A stretch of DNA of 64,000 nt from Ascarosepion bandense (taxonomy: Eukaryota > Mollusca > Cephalopoda > Sepiida > Sepiidae). The notes under the pieces are model-generated. The model was given only the letters and a program-made list of their open reading frames with translations. It was not told the origin of the DNA and searched no databases. The position numbers and the translations under genes are program-made. Position 1 is the first letter of the stretch, and each line of letters opens with the position of its first letter. The stretch is from positions 2,446,501 to 2,510,500 of the forward strand of contig JBBBDQ010000192.1 in the NCBI GenBank assembly GCA_037127315.1, given 5' to 3'. This document shows positions 44,807 to 54,420 of this stretch, piece after piece.

Positions 44807-47070
44807 ATGATTTTGTAAATAGATGTAGACAACTCACACAGAGATGTTCGCTATCTGAATCCGAACAACAACAGTGGATAATTGAACTTATTATCACCAG
44901 CACGCCAATTCCAGATCTTCAAAAAGAGTTACTAAGAAAAGACGATACTCTAACACTGGAAGAAACTGTTCATATTGGTAAAACATATGAAGCTTCTAAC
45001 TTACATCTGAAACAAGTTAGGGCCATGCTTAACAATAACGAGGATAAAAGCACCACTATTGAAGCTATAAGAACGCCAACACGTTCTAAGACATCAAGCA
45101 ACTGCCTCAATTGTGGTAGAAGCCATGAATTTCGCTATGAAGCCTGCCCAGCATTTGAATCAAAATGCAATGCATGTAGTAGGGCTAACCACTGGGCAAC
45201 AGTTTGTTTATCAAACAAGCCAAAACAAAGATCAAAGTCACAAAGCAGAGACCATAGAAAATCAAAATCAGAGCATCAACCACAACATCAAAGAAACCAG
45301 TCCAAGAAAACGCAATCCATCCAAGCAGATGCAGTATTCAACACCCAAGGATTAGAGGAACAACTTGAAGGCATAACATTCAATAGCATCAAAGCATTCT
45401 CTATCACTCAGAGAGATGAAGCTTCTGTTTATGTAAACATTAAATTGCCAAACAGAAGTGGAGTCCACAGGTTGCGATTGAAAATCGACACAGGAGCCCA
45501 AGGAAACACACTACCAGTCTCTACATTTTGTAGAATGTTCCCAGAAAAACTAGATGTGGATGGTTTCCCAAACAACAAAGAAATCCAAACAAGGGACAAG
45601 AAACTGGTAGCATACAACGGCACCCCAATAAAATGTTATGGTAGCATTAATATACCATGTAAATACAACAAATCTGATTGGTATAACAGCACTTTCTACA
45701 TTGTAGATGTACAAGGGCAAGCAATTCCAGGACTACCCTCACTAGAACAGCTGAAAATAATTACGCTTCACTGCACAGTCAAAAAAGATGCACACCAAAC
45801 TCCTGCAGTAACACCAATCAATGCAACCAAAGACCTGATACAGATGTATCCAAACTGGTTTGATAAAATTGGCTCCATGCCAGGGTCTGTGAGACTATCG
45901 GTCAACAAAAGCATACAGTCCCATATTGATGCACCTAGAAAAACCCCAATTGCTCTAAAAGACAGCATAAAAAAGAAACTTGCCAACATGGTCAAAAACA
46001 ATATTATCAGGAAGGTGACAGAACCAACAGACTGGGTTTCAAGCTTAGCATACTCATATAAAAAAGATGGGAGTCTAAGAATCTGTTTAGACCCAAGACA
46101 CCTGAACACAGTGCTCAAAAGACCACACCATGCAACTCCTACAGTAGAAGAGCTAACACACCATTTCACAGGTGCCAAGCTATTTTCTAAACTTGATGTT
46201 AAAGCTGGTTATTGGTCTATACACCTGGACAGTGAATCTCAACTACTAACAACATTCCAATCTCCTTATGGCAGGTACTGTTTTCAGAGATTACCATTTG
46301 GATTGAGTGTATCACAAGATATTTTTCAAATGAAGATGGACCACATACTTGAACAAGTTGATGGCGCAATAGGAATCACTGACGATGTTGTTGTCTATAG
46401 CAAAACAGAAGAACATGACAAGATTCTACACAGGCTCATGCAAGTAGCTGCTGATTATGGTCTCATGTTTAATTCAACAAAATGCAAAATCAAGTCAAAA
46501 AGCATATCTTTCTTCGGGATGATCTATAGTGAAAATGGTGTCAGCCCAGATCCAGAAAAGCTCAAGGACCTACAAAACATGCCTTACCCAACTTGTAAGA
46601 AAGAGCTACAAGAATTCTTAGGTCTTATCACAAACTTATCACTGTTCATTCCTAACCTGGCTGACAAGACACATACACTAAGAGGACTGTTAAAGAAGGA
46701 TGCACCCTTTCTTTGGGAAGAACACCATAAGGAATGTTGTGAAAAACTCAAAACAGTAATCAGCCAAGATTCTACATTGACATATTTTAACACAGCTGAA
46801 ATTCCAGTACTACAAACCGATGCAAGTTTGAAAGGACTTGGAGCTGCATTAATGCAAAACAAAAAACCCATCGCATATGCATCAAAGTCTCTAACAGACA
46901 CTGAGAAGCAGTACACATGCATAGAAAGAGAACTTCTTGCAATTGTATTTGGTGTCCAAAGATTTCATACATATCTATATGGGCGTAAATTTAAAGTACT
47001 CATTGACCATAAGCCACTCATCATGATACTACAGAAGCCACTGACTAGTGCACCTCCTAGACTACAATGA
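44800..47070 (+). pseudogene. Gypsy-2 gag C-terminus, protease, RT and RNase H
   Basis: The 756-residue frame holds, in order: gag C-terminus, a cysteine-rich zinc knuckle region (CLNCGRSHEF ... CNACSRANHWATVC, about residues 103-136), protease (KIDTGAQGNTLPV, about residues 227-239), and RT. RT shows RKVTEPTDWVSSLAY, LDVKAGYWSIHLDSE and the active site ITDDVVVYSK near residue 530. RNase H follows (LQTDASLKGLGAALMQ, near residue 670; RELLAIVFGVQRFH). It ends at a TGA (47068-47070) after APPRLQ, where the family reads Arg; the frame continues beyond. That single stop and the upstream frame change inactivate an otherwise well kept polyprotein. Confidence 0.9.
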
Positions 47071-47964
47071 ATGATAATCAAGTTACAGGGATACCAGATG
47101 CAAATAGAGTACATACCAGGACAGGAAATGACTCTAGCTGTTACTCTAAACCGTCTCTCCAGCACTGAAAACATCAACACAATTGACCTAGATGTTCGAG
47201 TCAACTTGGTAAGATTCAGGAGTGAGTACCTGAATGAGATAAGAAAGGAAACCAAGGCTGATCTAATACTTGATCAACTACAAGAAATCATAACAAAAGG
47301 ATGGCCAGACTCAATTAAGAAGCTACTGCCAGCAATACGATCATACTGGCCATATAGAGATGAACTATCTGTCAACGATGGTATCATGATGAAACCCAAC
47401 AGAAAATCATCTCGGACCAGCTGAATTACAGCCATCAAGGTATTGAAAAAACACGTTTTCAAGCCAGAGATGCTGTATACTGGGAGCGGATTAATGCTGA
47501 TATTGAGAACATGATCAAGAAATGCTCAATATACCAGGAAAATCTCCCTGCACAACCAAAGGAAACTTTACAGCCACATGACATCCCCAGCAGAGCATGG
47601 GAAGTTGTTTGCACTGATTTGTTCCACTGCAATGATCAGGAATACCTAATAATTGCTGATTACTACAGCAAATTTCCAATTATACGGAAAATGGCTGGCC
47701 TGACTACAAGCAATATGGTCATCTCAGCAATGAAGCAGATATTCTCCAAACATGGTATTCCCACTAAAGTTGTTAGTGACAATAGGCCACAATATTCCAG
47801 TGAAGCATTCAAAGAATTTGCTAAACAATTGCAATTCAATCATATAACATCATCACCAAAGTTCCCAAAATCAAATGGTTTTATTGAATGACAAATTCAA
47901 ACAGTCAAAAGAACATTAACTAAGGCAAAGCAAGCAGGAAGAGATCCTAACTTAGCAATGCTAT
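47071..47964 (+). pseudogene. Gypsy-2 RNase H end and integrase, first part
   Basis: The frame from 47071 continues the polyprotein (IIKLQGYQMQIEYIPGQEM). A frame change near 47400 leads to the integrase: LNYSHQGIEKTRF (zinc-binding His residues), KKCSIYQEN (one of the two Cys has become Tyr), VVCTDLFHC (first Asp), VVSDNRPQYSS (second Asp) and KSNGFIE (third acidic residue), followed directly by a TGA at 47889-47891. Sequence continues (QTVKRTLTKAKQAGRDPNLA) until the copia element interrupts at 47964/47965. Confidence 0.85.
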
Positions 47965-48138
47965 TGTAAAAGGTGGTGAACACAGACAACTGGAGTGGGG
48001 TAAAAGAGGATTTATTACACACGTGCGTACAGTTCGCGCTCTTACGTTCGAAAGTACCCTGTACACCGTCTTTTGGTGGTAAAACTAACTCCCCTTTTGT
48101 GAAGAGTGTCCAAGGGAGACAACTTGGTAAAGTTAACA
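47965..48138 (-). repeat. Copia 3' LTR (174 bp)
   Basis: It matches 52521-52693 with two substitutions and a one-base indel (near 48035 and 48098). Confidence 0.95.
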
Positions 48139-48156
48139 ATTCTTCCCCCTTTTTCT
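48139..48156 (-). promoter_or_regulatory. Copia polypurine tract
   Basis: On the minus strand AAAAAGGGGGAAGAAT lies directly before the 3' LTR, the expected plus-strand primer site. Confidence 0.8.
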
Positions 48157-48197
48157 TATCTTTTAGATGGCGACTGAAAAAGAAAGAAAAAAATATT

Positions 48198-49147
48198 GTT
48201 TTAAATATCAGTTTCTTTAGGTTCAGATACAAACTCAAGTATCTTAAATGAAGGGACTCCCTTCTTGGTTAAACAGTCAGCTACTTGTTATTTGTGGGTA
48301 CCCAAGAGAACTCTGCTACTTCTTTTCTTTCCAGCATTTCTCTTAGAATAGCCATCTCGATGCAAAGCCTTTTGTCTAATATTTGTGTGGAGGAATGTAC
48401 AGAGTCATAGAGGCAGGAATTATCTGTTTTGCAGATTATTTTGATGTTTTCAGGTTCATCCTTCAACTGGAGTACTTCCAATAGTAGTTTCCTATAAAAT
48501 AGACAGGCCTCCGACATGTCAACCATGGCTAGGGTTTCAGCAGCAAGTGTACTTTTGACCACTCTTCTGATGCGTTTGGACTGCCATGTTATGGGCATAT
48601 ATTTGTGGTTATCCCCAACCAAAAAGATTATATAACCACCTTGAGATCCTCCATCTGTCAGGTTAGCGAATGAAGCATCACTATAGGCAACAATCTTGAG
48701 ATGGTTAAGATTTCCTAAGTCAGGAATGTCTATCTGGGATTTTTCTTTCTTGGCTTTCTTAACAACTCTATTGGCATGTTTTATACATTCCACATTGCTT
48801 CGTTTGAGGATAGAACTTAATGCACTGGCATCGTAGCTGAGATCAGGTCTGGTCTGGGTAGCCAGCCAGTTAAGTTGGCCAATAACTTGCCTGATTTCAG
48901 TAATTTCTGCTGTTGATATTTTGTCGTTAATATTCCTGCCTGTTTCCACTGGGATATATTTCAATTTCTTTACATACTCATTTTGTCTGAGTTTGATATT
49001 TTTACCATTCTGTTTGATGTCTAACCCTATGTACTGAAACTGCAATTTCTTCAGATTTAACTGCAAATACTTGACGGATTTCGTTGATAACTTTTCTGTG
49101 AAAAATTTCTGACCCTGCAAAGCAAAAATCATCCACATGGGTAGCAA
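48198..49147 (-). pseudogene. Copia RT end and RNase H
   Basis: Continues as QFQYIGLDIKQNGKNIKLRQ, then IRQVIGQLNWLATQTRPDLS, RNase H motifs AYSDASFAN, SKRIRRVVKSTLAAETLAMV and CKTDNSCLYDS, and ends with FSWVPTNNK. One missing base at about 48285 creates an early TAG; in the other frame the usual end follows (VADCLTKKGVPSFKILEF...) to a TAA near 48198. RNase H removes the RNA template during cDNA synthesis. Confidence 0.85.
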
Positions 49148-50150
49148 TTATACCTTGCAGTTTGTTTTCGAAATGCCATGTAAATATAGCCTGATCATAT
49201 TTTGAAGCTATTGCTCCTGACTTCATTAATTCCTCCCTGAGTGTTAGATACCAGGACCTAGAGGCATCGGTCAAGCCATATACACATTTGGAGAGTTTCC
49301 AAATATAGCCCTGGGGTACATTGGCTTCTTTGGGAGGATCCAGATAGACTAGTCGATCCAATTTCTTGCTTTGTAGAAATGCTGTTTTAATATCCATGGA
49401 TTTACATACCCAATGGTTAGATGCCATTATGGCTAATGCTAGGCGTAAACCTTCTTTGGAGCATGTGGGAGAATCATTTCTTAGGTTCTCAGCATCTTTA
49501 TCTTGAAAACCTCGGGCAACGAGTCTGGCCTTGTATGTTTGCTTGTCATCGGAATTTTTGTTTGTGTAAATCCATCTGGTGGAAATTTTTGCTTGGCCTT
49601 GATCAGGTACTTGGATATAAACTTTATTTTTAATCCAGCTCTGAAGTTCCTTTTTTCTTGCTTCCTCTAGTTCCAGGTTATCATTGGCAGAGGTGATCAT
49701 TACTTTTTCTTCGTTACAAGAATTGTGGTCCTCTTTGTTTTCTTCTGCCTCATTGGTTTGCCATTCGGATACCCCATGTTCAAAGTCCAACCAAAAAGGT
49801 TCACCCTGTTCCATAACTACATTCATCAAATGTTTATTTTTACCAGTGGCTTTGCCTGCTCTACTTATGACATTTAACTTCCTCCAGTCTGATTCTGTGT
49901 CATTGGCAAGCTTGCATTTGATGATTTGTCCAGGTTTGGGAAGCCTGACTTTCCTGGTGGAGGTGTCCTGCTTATTTGTTATGTCTTGAGTTTCCACAGT
50001 GTAGCGTTGTTCGGCGTTGATGTCTGAGACTTCCAAATCTTCATCTAAAATATTCTCTTCGAGGTTTGACATCCTTGAAAATTCTTCAGACTCTTCTTGT
50101 GGGATGCCCGATTCCTTGTTGTTACCCTCATTGTGATTCTGGTAAGTTCA
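49002..50150 (-). pseudogene. Copia reverse transcriptase
   Basis: The RT frame (open from before 50072) shows TRWIYTNKNSDDKQTYKARL, VARGFQDKDA, the first catalytic Asp in KSMDIKTAFLQSK, LSKCVYGLTDASRSWY, and the active site HVDDFCFAG near 49140. All core motifs of copia RT are present. A frame change near 49035, just after the active-site Asp pair, breaks it before the RNase H domain. Confidence 0.85.
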
Positions 50151-51616
50151 GGGTAGGAAACTAAACGAGACGGATGTACTCTTACATAGGTGCCACCGTG
50201 TTTAACAAGCACTTGTTTGTTCTCCCATCCTATGACAGTTCCAGGCCCAAGCCATCTATCACACAAATTTCTTTTGTAGAGAACAGCATCTCCATTTTTA
50301 TAAGATTGTGTGATACCTGTTCTAACTTGGTGGCGAAGTGCTCGTCTTAGCTTCTCTGAAGATTCACTTGCTATGAAGTGTTTCCTGGCAGCATGCATAG
50401 CGTTGAGGTTATTTGCAATGATTTCACTGGTGGAAACACCTTCTAGTGCAGGGAGTTTGTCATTGAGAAAACCAGGTAGGTTAGGATTTCTGCCGAAAAC
50501 GAGTTGATTGGGACTATATCCATGGACACTCTGAAGTGTATTCTTGGCACTTACTGCCCATGCGAGGGCCACCTCAAAACTGCAATTGGTTTCTTCAAGG
50601 GTTTTCTTCACCATTTCCCCTAATATCCCATTGTGTCTTTCATTTAGCCCATTACTCCATGGGCTTTCAGCAGCGGTAGTATGAACCACAATGTTCATAT
50701 TTTGTGCCATGTCTCTAAACGACTGGTTGTTGAATTCTCTGCCATTGTCAGTGAGGATAAATCCAGGAGTACCAAAATAAGTAATCCAATATTTAAAAAT
50801 AGCACTAATAATATCGGAGCTCTCTTTACCAGGAATTTTTACTGCAGCACTGTATCTAGTACCATGGTCAATAAGGTGTAGTACCTTGTTTCCATTAATT
50901 TCTTTAATGTCCATAGCAATGCTTTCATTAAAGTACGTTCCCAGTGAAAACCCCACGACAGGTTTGGGTTCAACCCTTTTGTACCTCAAGCAAATTTCAC
51001 AAGAATTGGGAATTTCCTTGAGTATTTTAATGAATTGCGGGTCTTTCACTCCGGCACTCCTGACTAAGTCACATAGCTTTTTGCCACTAGGATGACTGAA
51101 TTGCTTATGAAGTTTGGTGGCGATTTTTATTTTTTCTTGCCTATTTTTGTGGAAAATTTCTTTGGTAAACAAAATGTGTTTGAACTTACCTCGATCTGGT
51201 GGAGGTCTTGTTATGGGAATATGATAGTGACCTGAAGAAGTACACTGCAGTGGGATTTTTTTTCCAAACATGGTGACACTGTCATTCTCAAAATTGAGGC
51301 ATGTGCTGGCTCTTTTCATTGACTTTTTGCTTAGCAAAAGCGGTATGTCAGCGTCCACAACGTCAGTGACGATACCGATTTCAATGCCAGCAATGACACA
51401 TGGTAAAGTTGCTGTGTGGGTGGATTTAATGGTGTTCCCATCTCCAAACTTGTAGCTCTTTCCTCCATCTCGAATTTTTATTTTTTGTTTTTCTGGTAGG
51501 GTTTCCAGAAAACACTCGTACCATTTTTTTCCACAAACTGTCCCAGACGCGCCGCTATCCAAGACAGCGGATCCGAGTGTCTCTCCCAAAAACGTGCTGG
51601 TGCCGCCATATTGTTC
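50045..51616 (-). CDS. Copia protease and integrase
   Basis: Directly in frame after the gag TGA. Protease active site is AVLDSGASGTVC (about 51560). Integrase has a zinc-binding end (KLHKQFSHPSGKKL ... SCEICLRYK, about 51110-50990) and the catalytic core: MDIKEINGNK (first Asp), FILTDNGREFNNQSF (second Asp) and SPWSNGLNERHNGIL (Glu). A C-terminal region has GDAVLYKRN and WLGPGTVIGW. The open frame ends at 50045, but homology suggests the true frame shifts near 50150 into the RT frame. Protease matures the polyprotein and integrase inserts the cDNA. Confidence 0.9.
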   Translation of the reverse strand, partial: EQYGGTSTFLGETLGSAVLDSGASGTVCGKKWYECFLETLPEKQKIKIRDGGKSYKFGDGNTIKSTHTATLPCVIAGIEIGIVTDVVDADIPLLLSKKSMKRASTCLNFENDSVTMFGKKIPLQCTSSGHYHIPITRPPPDRGKFKHILFTKEIFHKNRQEKIKIATKLHKQFSHPSGKKLCDLVRSAGVKDPQFIKILKEIPNSCEICLRYKRVEPKPVVGFSLGTYFNESIAMDIKEINGNKVLHLIDHGTRYSAAVKIPGKESSDIISAIFKYWITYFGTPGFILTDNGREFNNQSFRDMAQNMNIVVHTTAAESPWSNGLNERHNGILGEMVKKTLEETNCSFEVALAWAVSAKNTLQSVHGYSPNQLVFGRNPNLPGFLNDKLPALEGVSTSEIIANNLNAMHAARKHFIASESSEKLRRALRHQVRTGITQSYKNGDAVLYKRNLCDRWLGPGTVIGWENKQVLVKHGGTYVRVHPSRLVSYPELTRITMRVTTRNRASHKKSLKNFQGCQTSKRIF

Positions 51617-52477
51617 TCACTCGTTCATGAGAACAAGGTTGGAGACGAGTAAATGGCCTCCCTTTTCACTGTTGTCAGTTTCGTCATACGGACAGTCACG
51701 AATCCAGTGGTATTTACATCCACACTTGAAACAACTCCTGCTGTTGTCACTTTCAAACTTAGGTTTTGAATTTCTTTTGGTGTTGTAGCGTGTTGATTTC
51801 TGGTTACGACCCCGTCCGCCAGTACCTTGACTGGTGAGACTAGAATTTTTATCACCGTGGTGTCGACCATGACTGGTGTAGTAGGTTTCCTCACTCGTAG
51901 TGAAAATAATGTCAGATTCGGTTTTTACCACAACCGGAGAAGTTTTTGGTGAGGAATGAGCTTGAAAGTCATTGAGTATTTTTTTTAATTGTTTAGACAT
52001 TTCTCCAAGTGTCAGTTCTCGAACAGTAGCTTTTATTAACCGTTCGTTTTCTGGGGTGAGGTTTGCGCTTTTAAGAGCTCTGTACGCCAGGACCGGTTCG
52101 GGCAGAATTATATTGAATTCTTTTAATTTAGCAATATGACGTTCGAATTCAATTAAAAAGGTATCTATCACCATGCCGCTTTGTCTTCTGTGACTTTCGA
52201 ACGCCTCGTAAGCCTTAAATGCTGCCTGGTTTGCGTCTTCTAAAAAGAGGGTATCCAGTTTTTGGTATATCATCTCCATTCCATTTTCGGCATTTAGTGA
52301 GGTAATATCCAATTCCAGCAGCGCTTCTCTCACTTTTCCTTCCAAGGACAAAAGTATGACAGGGGCCCGTTTTCTTTCATCTAAACTTGTGGCTAATTCC
52401 CAAATTCGCATTTCCTTTTTCCAGGAATTGTATTTGTCCGTGTTTAACGTTGGTGGGGCAATGTATCTAGAAGCCAT
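51617..52477 (-). CDS. Copia gag with zinc knuckle
   Basis: An intact 286-codon frame starts with MASRYIAPPTLNTDKYNSWK at 52477. The helical gag core follows (VREALLELDI ... YQKLDTLFLEDANQAAFKAY ... FLIEFERHIAKL), then a Ser/Thr/Gly-rich linker and one zinc knuckle, CFKCGCKYHWIRDC, near residues 254-267 (C-x2-C-x4-H-x4-C). It stops at a TGA (51619-51617), and the same frame continues straight into protease. Gag would form the virus-like particle and bind the element RNA. The start is chosen because it is the first ATG after the PBS in the only open frame. Confidence 0.9.
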   Translation of the reverse strand: MASRYIAPPTLNTDKYNSWKKEMRIWELATSLDERKRAPVILLSLEGKVREALLELDITSLNAENGMEMIYQKLDTLFLEDANQAAFKAYEAFESHRRQSGMVIDTFLIEFERHIAKLKEFNIILPEPVLAYRALKSANLTPENERLIKATVRELTLGEMSKQLKKILNDFQAHSSPKTSPVVVKTESDIIFTTSEETYYTSHGRHHGDKNSSLTSQGTGGRGRNQKSTRYNTKRNSKPKFESDNSRSCFKCGCKYHWIRDCPYDETDNSEKGGHLLVSNLVLMNE

Positions 52478-52506
52478 TGTTTTTTTTACTTTTTTTTTTT
52501 TTTTTT

Positions 52507-52520
52507 GGCTCTGCTACCAA
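52507..52520 (-). promoter_or_regulatory. Copia primer-binding site (initiator tRNA-Met type)
   Basis: On the minus strand TTGGTAGCAGAGCC follows the 5' LTR. TGGTAGCAGAG is complementary to the 3' end of animal initiator tRNA-Met, the usual primer of copia elements. Confidence 0.85.
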
Positions 52521-52693
52521 TGTAAAAGGTGGTGAACACAGACAACTGGAGTGGGGTAAAAGAGGATTTATTACACACGTGCGTACAGTTTGCGCTCTTA
52601 CGTTCGAAAGTACCCTGTACACCGTCTTTTGGTGGTAAAACTAACTCCCCTTTATGAAGAGTGTCCAAGGGAGACAACTTGGTAAAGTTAACA
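52521..52693 (-). repeat. Copia 5' LTR (173 bp)
   Basis: It is bounded by TGTTAACTTTACC (at 52693, minus strand) and CCTTTTACA. It pairs with 47965-48138. It is followed on the minus strand by the primer-binding site. Confidence 0.95.
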
Positions 52694-52698
52694 GCTAT

Positions 52699-53210
52699 GA
52701 CTACAAACAACACCAATCAACCACAACCTCCCAAGTCCAGCTGAACTCTTAAACAATCGCATTATGAGATAACTTCGAAAGTTCCAAACTTAAGATTTCC
52801 CAACTCTGACCATATCCATGAACAACTGAAACACAGGCAGGATATGCAGAAAGTGTATCATGATAGAACAGCTCATGATTTACCAGCACTTGTCCCTGGA
52901 CAAGATATACGTATGCTGGATAACCAAATGGGGAAATGGAAACCATCAATGGTTCTGAGTAAATGTGCAGAACCAAGATCGTACATCCTTCAACTACCAA
53001 ATGGATCTACAAAAAGACGAAACAGAGTCCAGATAAGAACAGCAGGAACATCCACCCATAAACAAGTTCATTTTAATGATCACATCACCTCATCACAAAC
53101 TGGACACACTAACACAAGCAACATCTCACACCAATTAACCCCAAAACAATCAACATACAACACAACAAGAAGTGGCTGTGAAATACATAGGCCAAAAAGA
53201 TATAAATAAC
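52699..53210 (+). pseudogene. Gypsy-2 integrase C-terminus
   Basis: After the copia element the integrase resumes with a stop-containing stretch (SSPAELLNNR region), then the clear C-terminal block QDMQKVYHDRTAHDLPALVP, GQDIRMLDNQMGKWKP and RSYILQLPNGSTKRRNRVQI, ending at a TAA near 53209. The GQ-x-IRM pattern is typical of the integrase C-terminal domain that contacts LTR DNA. Confidence 0.85.
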
Positions 53211-53274
53211 AAATGTACTACTGCACATAACAAACATCTGAACAATGTCTTTCTTTTCTATCTGGTAAGGGGAA

Positions 53275-53429
53275 TGTAGTAATATCATGGAACTATTTTC
53301 CTACATGCAATTTACATCTAACCCCTTGGCATAGGAATCAACAAGTAACACTTTCACTTCACGCCTGGCATGCCTTAGAACAAGACGTATATCCTCTTTA
53401 TGTAAATATGTCAAATAAATCTCAATTCA
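53275..53429 (+). repeat. Gypsy-2 3' LTR
   Basis: It matches 44237-44391 along the full 155 bases with about six substitutions, and is preceded by a short purine run at 53265-53274. Confidence 0.9.
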
Positions 53430-53479
53430 TGTAAAGATGTCTCTTGCAATTTACCACACCTTAACACATCAACATCTTT

Positions 53480-53880
53480 ACAATGAACTTGAAGGATTAT
53501 ATTGAATCAATTTTTAGGTCTGCTGCTGCTGGAAAGTTGGTTCATTGTGACATGCTAGATAATGTTTTGCCAGAATCCAGAGGGGATGCAAAATTATTGG
53601 TTCTAGTCTGGCATCTTGTCTTCCACTGTAAAGTAAATTCCCTGTGCCTTTTCTATAAATACTTTCATGGAAATAAACTTTTCTCTTTGGTACCATGACT
53701 TCATAAATTTAAGTGTGGCAACTAGGTCTCATTATTTTACTGTTGAAATAGCTAGATGTGATCATAAGTTCTTTTCTGTTCTCACATTTCTTGCTTGTGG
53801 AACTCTGTTATGGCTTCTTGCTTCCTTGTTTACTACAATCTTCAAAAATTTAAATGCACATTAGTTGCCAACTTTTGCCT
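53480..53880 (+). pseudogene. 3' end of a Jockey/RTE/CR1-type LINE
   Basis: Across two frames the translation gives VNSLCLFYKYFHG, SLVP, ATRSHYFTVEIARCDHKF, FLACGTLLWLLASLF and NLQKFK. This is the characteristic C-terminal tail pattern (LFYRYFHG ... SLVP ... TR ... SHxFTVE ... RxxxFxxS...LWNSLP...LQKFK) seen after the RT in several invertebrate LINE families. Only about 400 bases remain, 5' truncated as usual, with stops. The exact clade cannot be fixed. Confidence 0.5.
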
Positions 53881-53919
53881 TTTCTTGTTCTTTTATTGTC
53901 CTTTCTTCTCACTAATGTT

Positions 53920-54420
53920 TTTGCTGTGGATCCCGGAAATGGGGCCTGTACAAATAAATGAACAATGACCAGTAATTGAGATAGAAAATAAGTGTATTAA
54001 CGTAAGGATACAGACTTGAATAAAGATTAGTAGTCCAGGAATGCGGGTTAGTAAAAAGTATATGTCCAAGTCTCTGGAAGTGAAGCCGTAGTATATTGAG
54101 TATGTCCGTGTTGGAAGCTGATAAGTACTGCGTAATAATCTTCTTGATGAGTGGAGCACAGAGCTACTATGAACTACAGTGTACTGACTGCTAATCTCTC
54201 TCTCTGGACTCTCGTATTCTCTGGTTAACTCTCTGTGAAAATGCTGTATTCTGCCGTCTTGCTTCTATAGTAGTAGTATAAGTATACTCTGGACGAGTCC
54301 ATCTTTATGAAAAGGGAGAACCCCACAACAGCTTTCTTATTTTCTGTCACTCTCATTAGCCCATTGTGTCTTAGTGGCATTATTGCCTTGCTTGAAGTGA
54401 AATGATTAAGCAAATAATCT
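53920..54420 (-). repeat. Possible solo LTR
   Basis: The minus strand has a GC-moderate block with promoter-like and leader-like composition (acttatactactactatag, cacagagagttaacc, gagagagattagcagtcagt), unlike the flanks. No second copy was found in the window. Confidence 0.25.

Larger units (their letters stand above)
47965..52693 (-). mobile_element. Ty1/copia retrotransposon, young copy with TSD, nested in Gypsy-2
   Basis: The element of 4729 bases has LTRs at 47965-48138 and 52521-52693 beginning TG and ending CA. GCTAT on both sides (47960-47964 and 52694-52698) is a 5-bp target duplication. Gene order on the minus strand is gag, protease, integrase, RT, RNase H, which defines Ty1/copia. 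The LTRs differ by two substitutions and one indel, so insertion was recent. The PBS and PPT are in the expected places. A few frame changes break pol. Confidence 0.95.
44237..53429 (+). mobile_element. Ty3/Gypsy-2 retrotransposon, both LTRs, split by a copia element
   Basis: LTRs of 155 bases are at 44237-44391 and 53275-53429. Between them lie gag, protease, RT, RNase H and integrase on the plus strand, in Gypsy order. Without the inserted Ty1/copia element it would be about 4.5 kb. The LTRs differ at about 6 of 155 positions, so this insertion is older than the copia inside it. The tetranucleotide CATG occurs at 44231-44234 and 53428-53431 and may reflect the target duplication. A purine run (ggtaagggga) precedes the 3' LTR. 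Confidence 0.9.
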
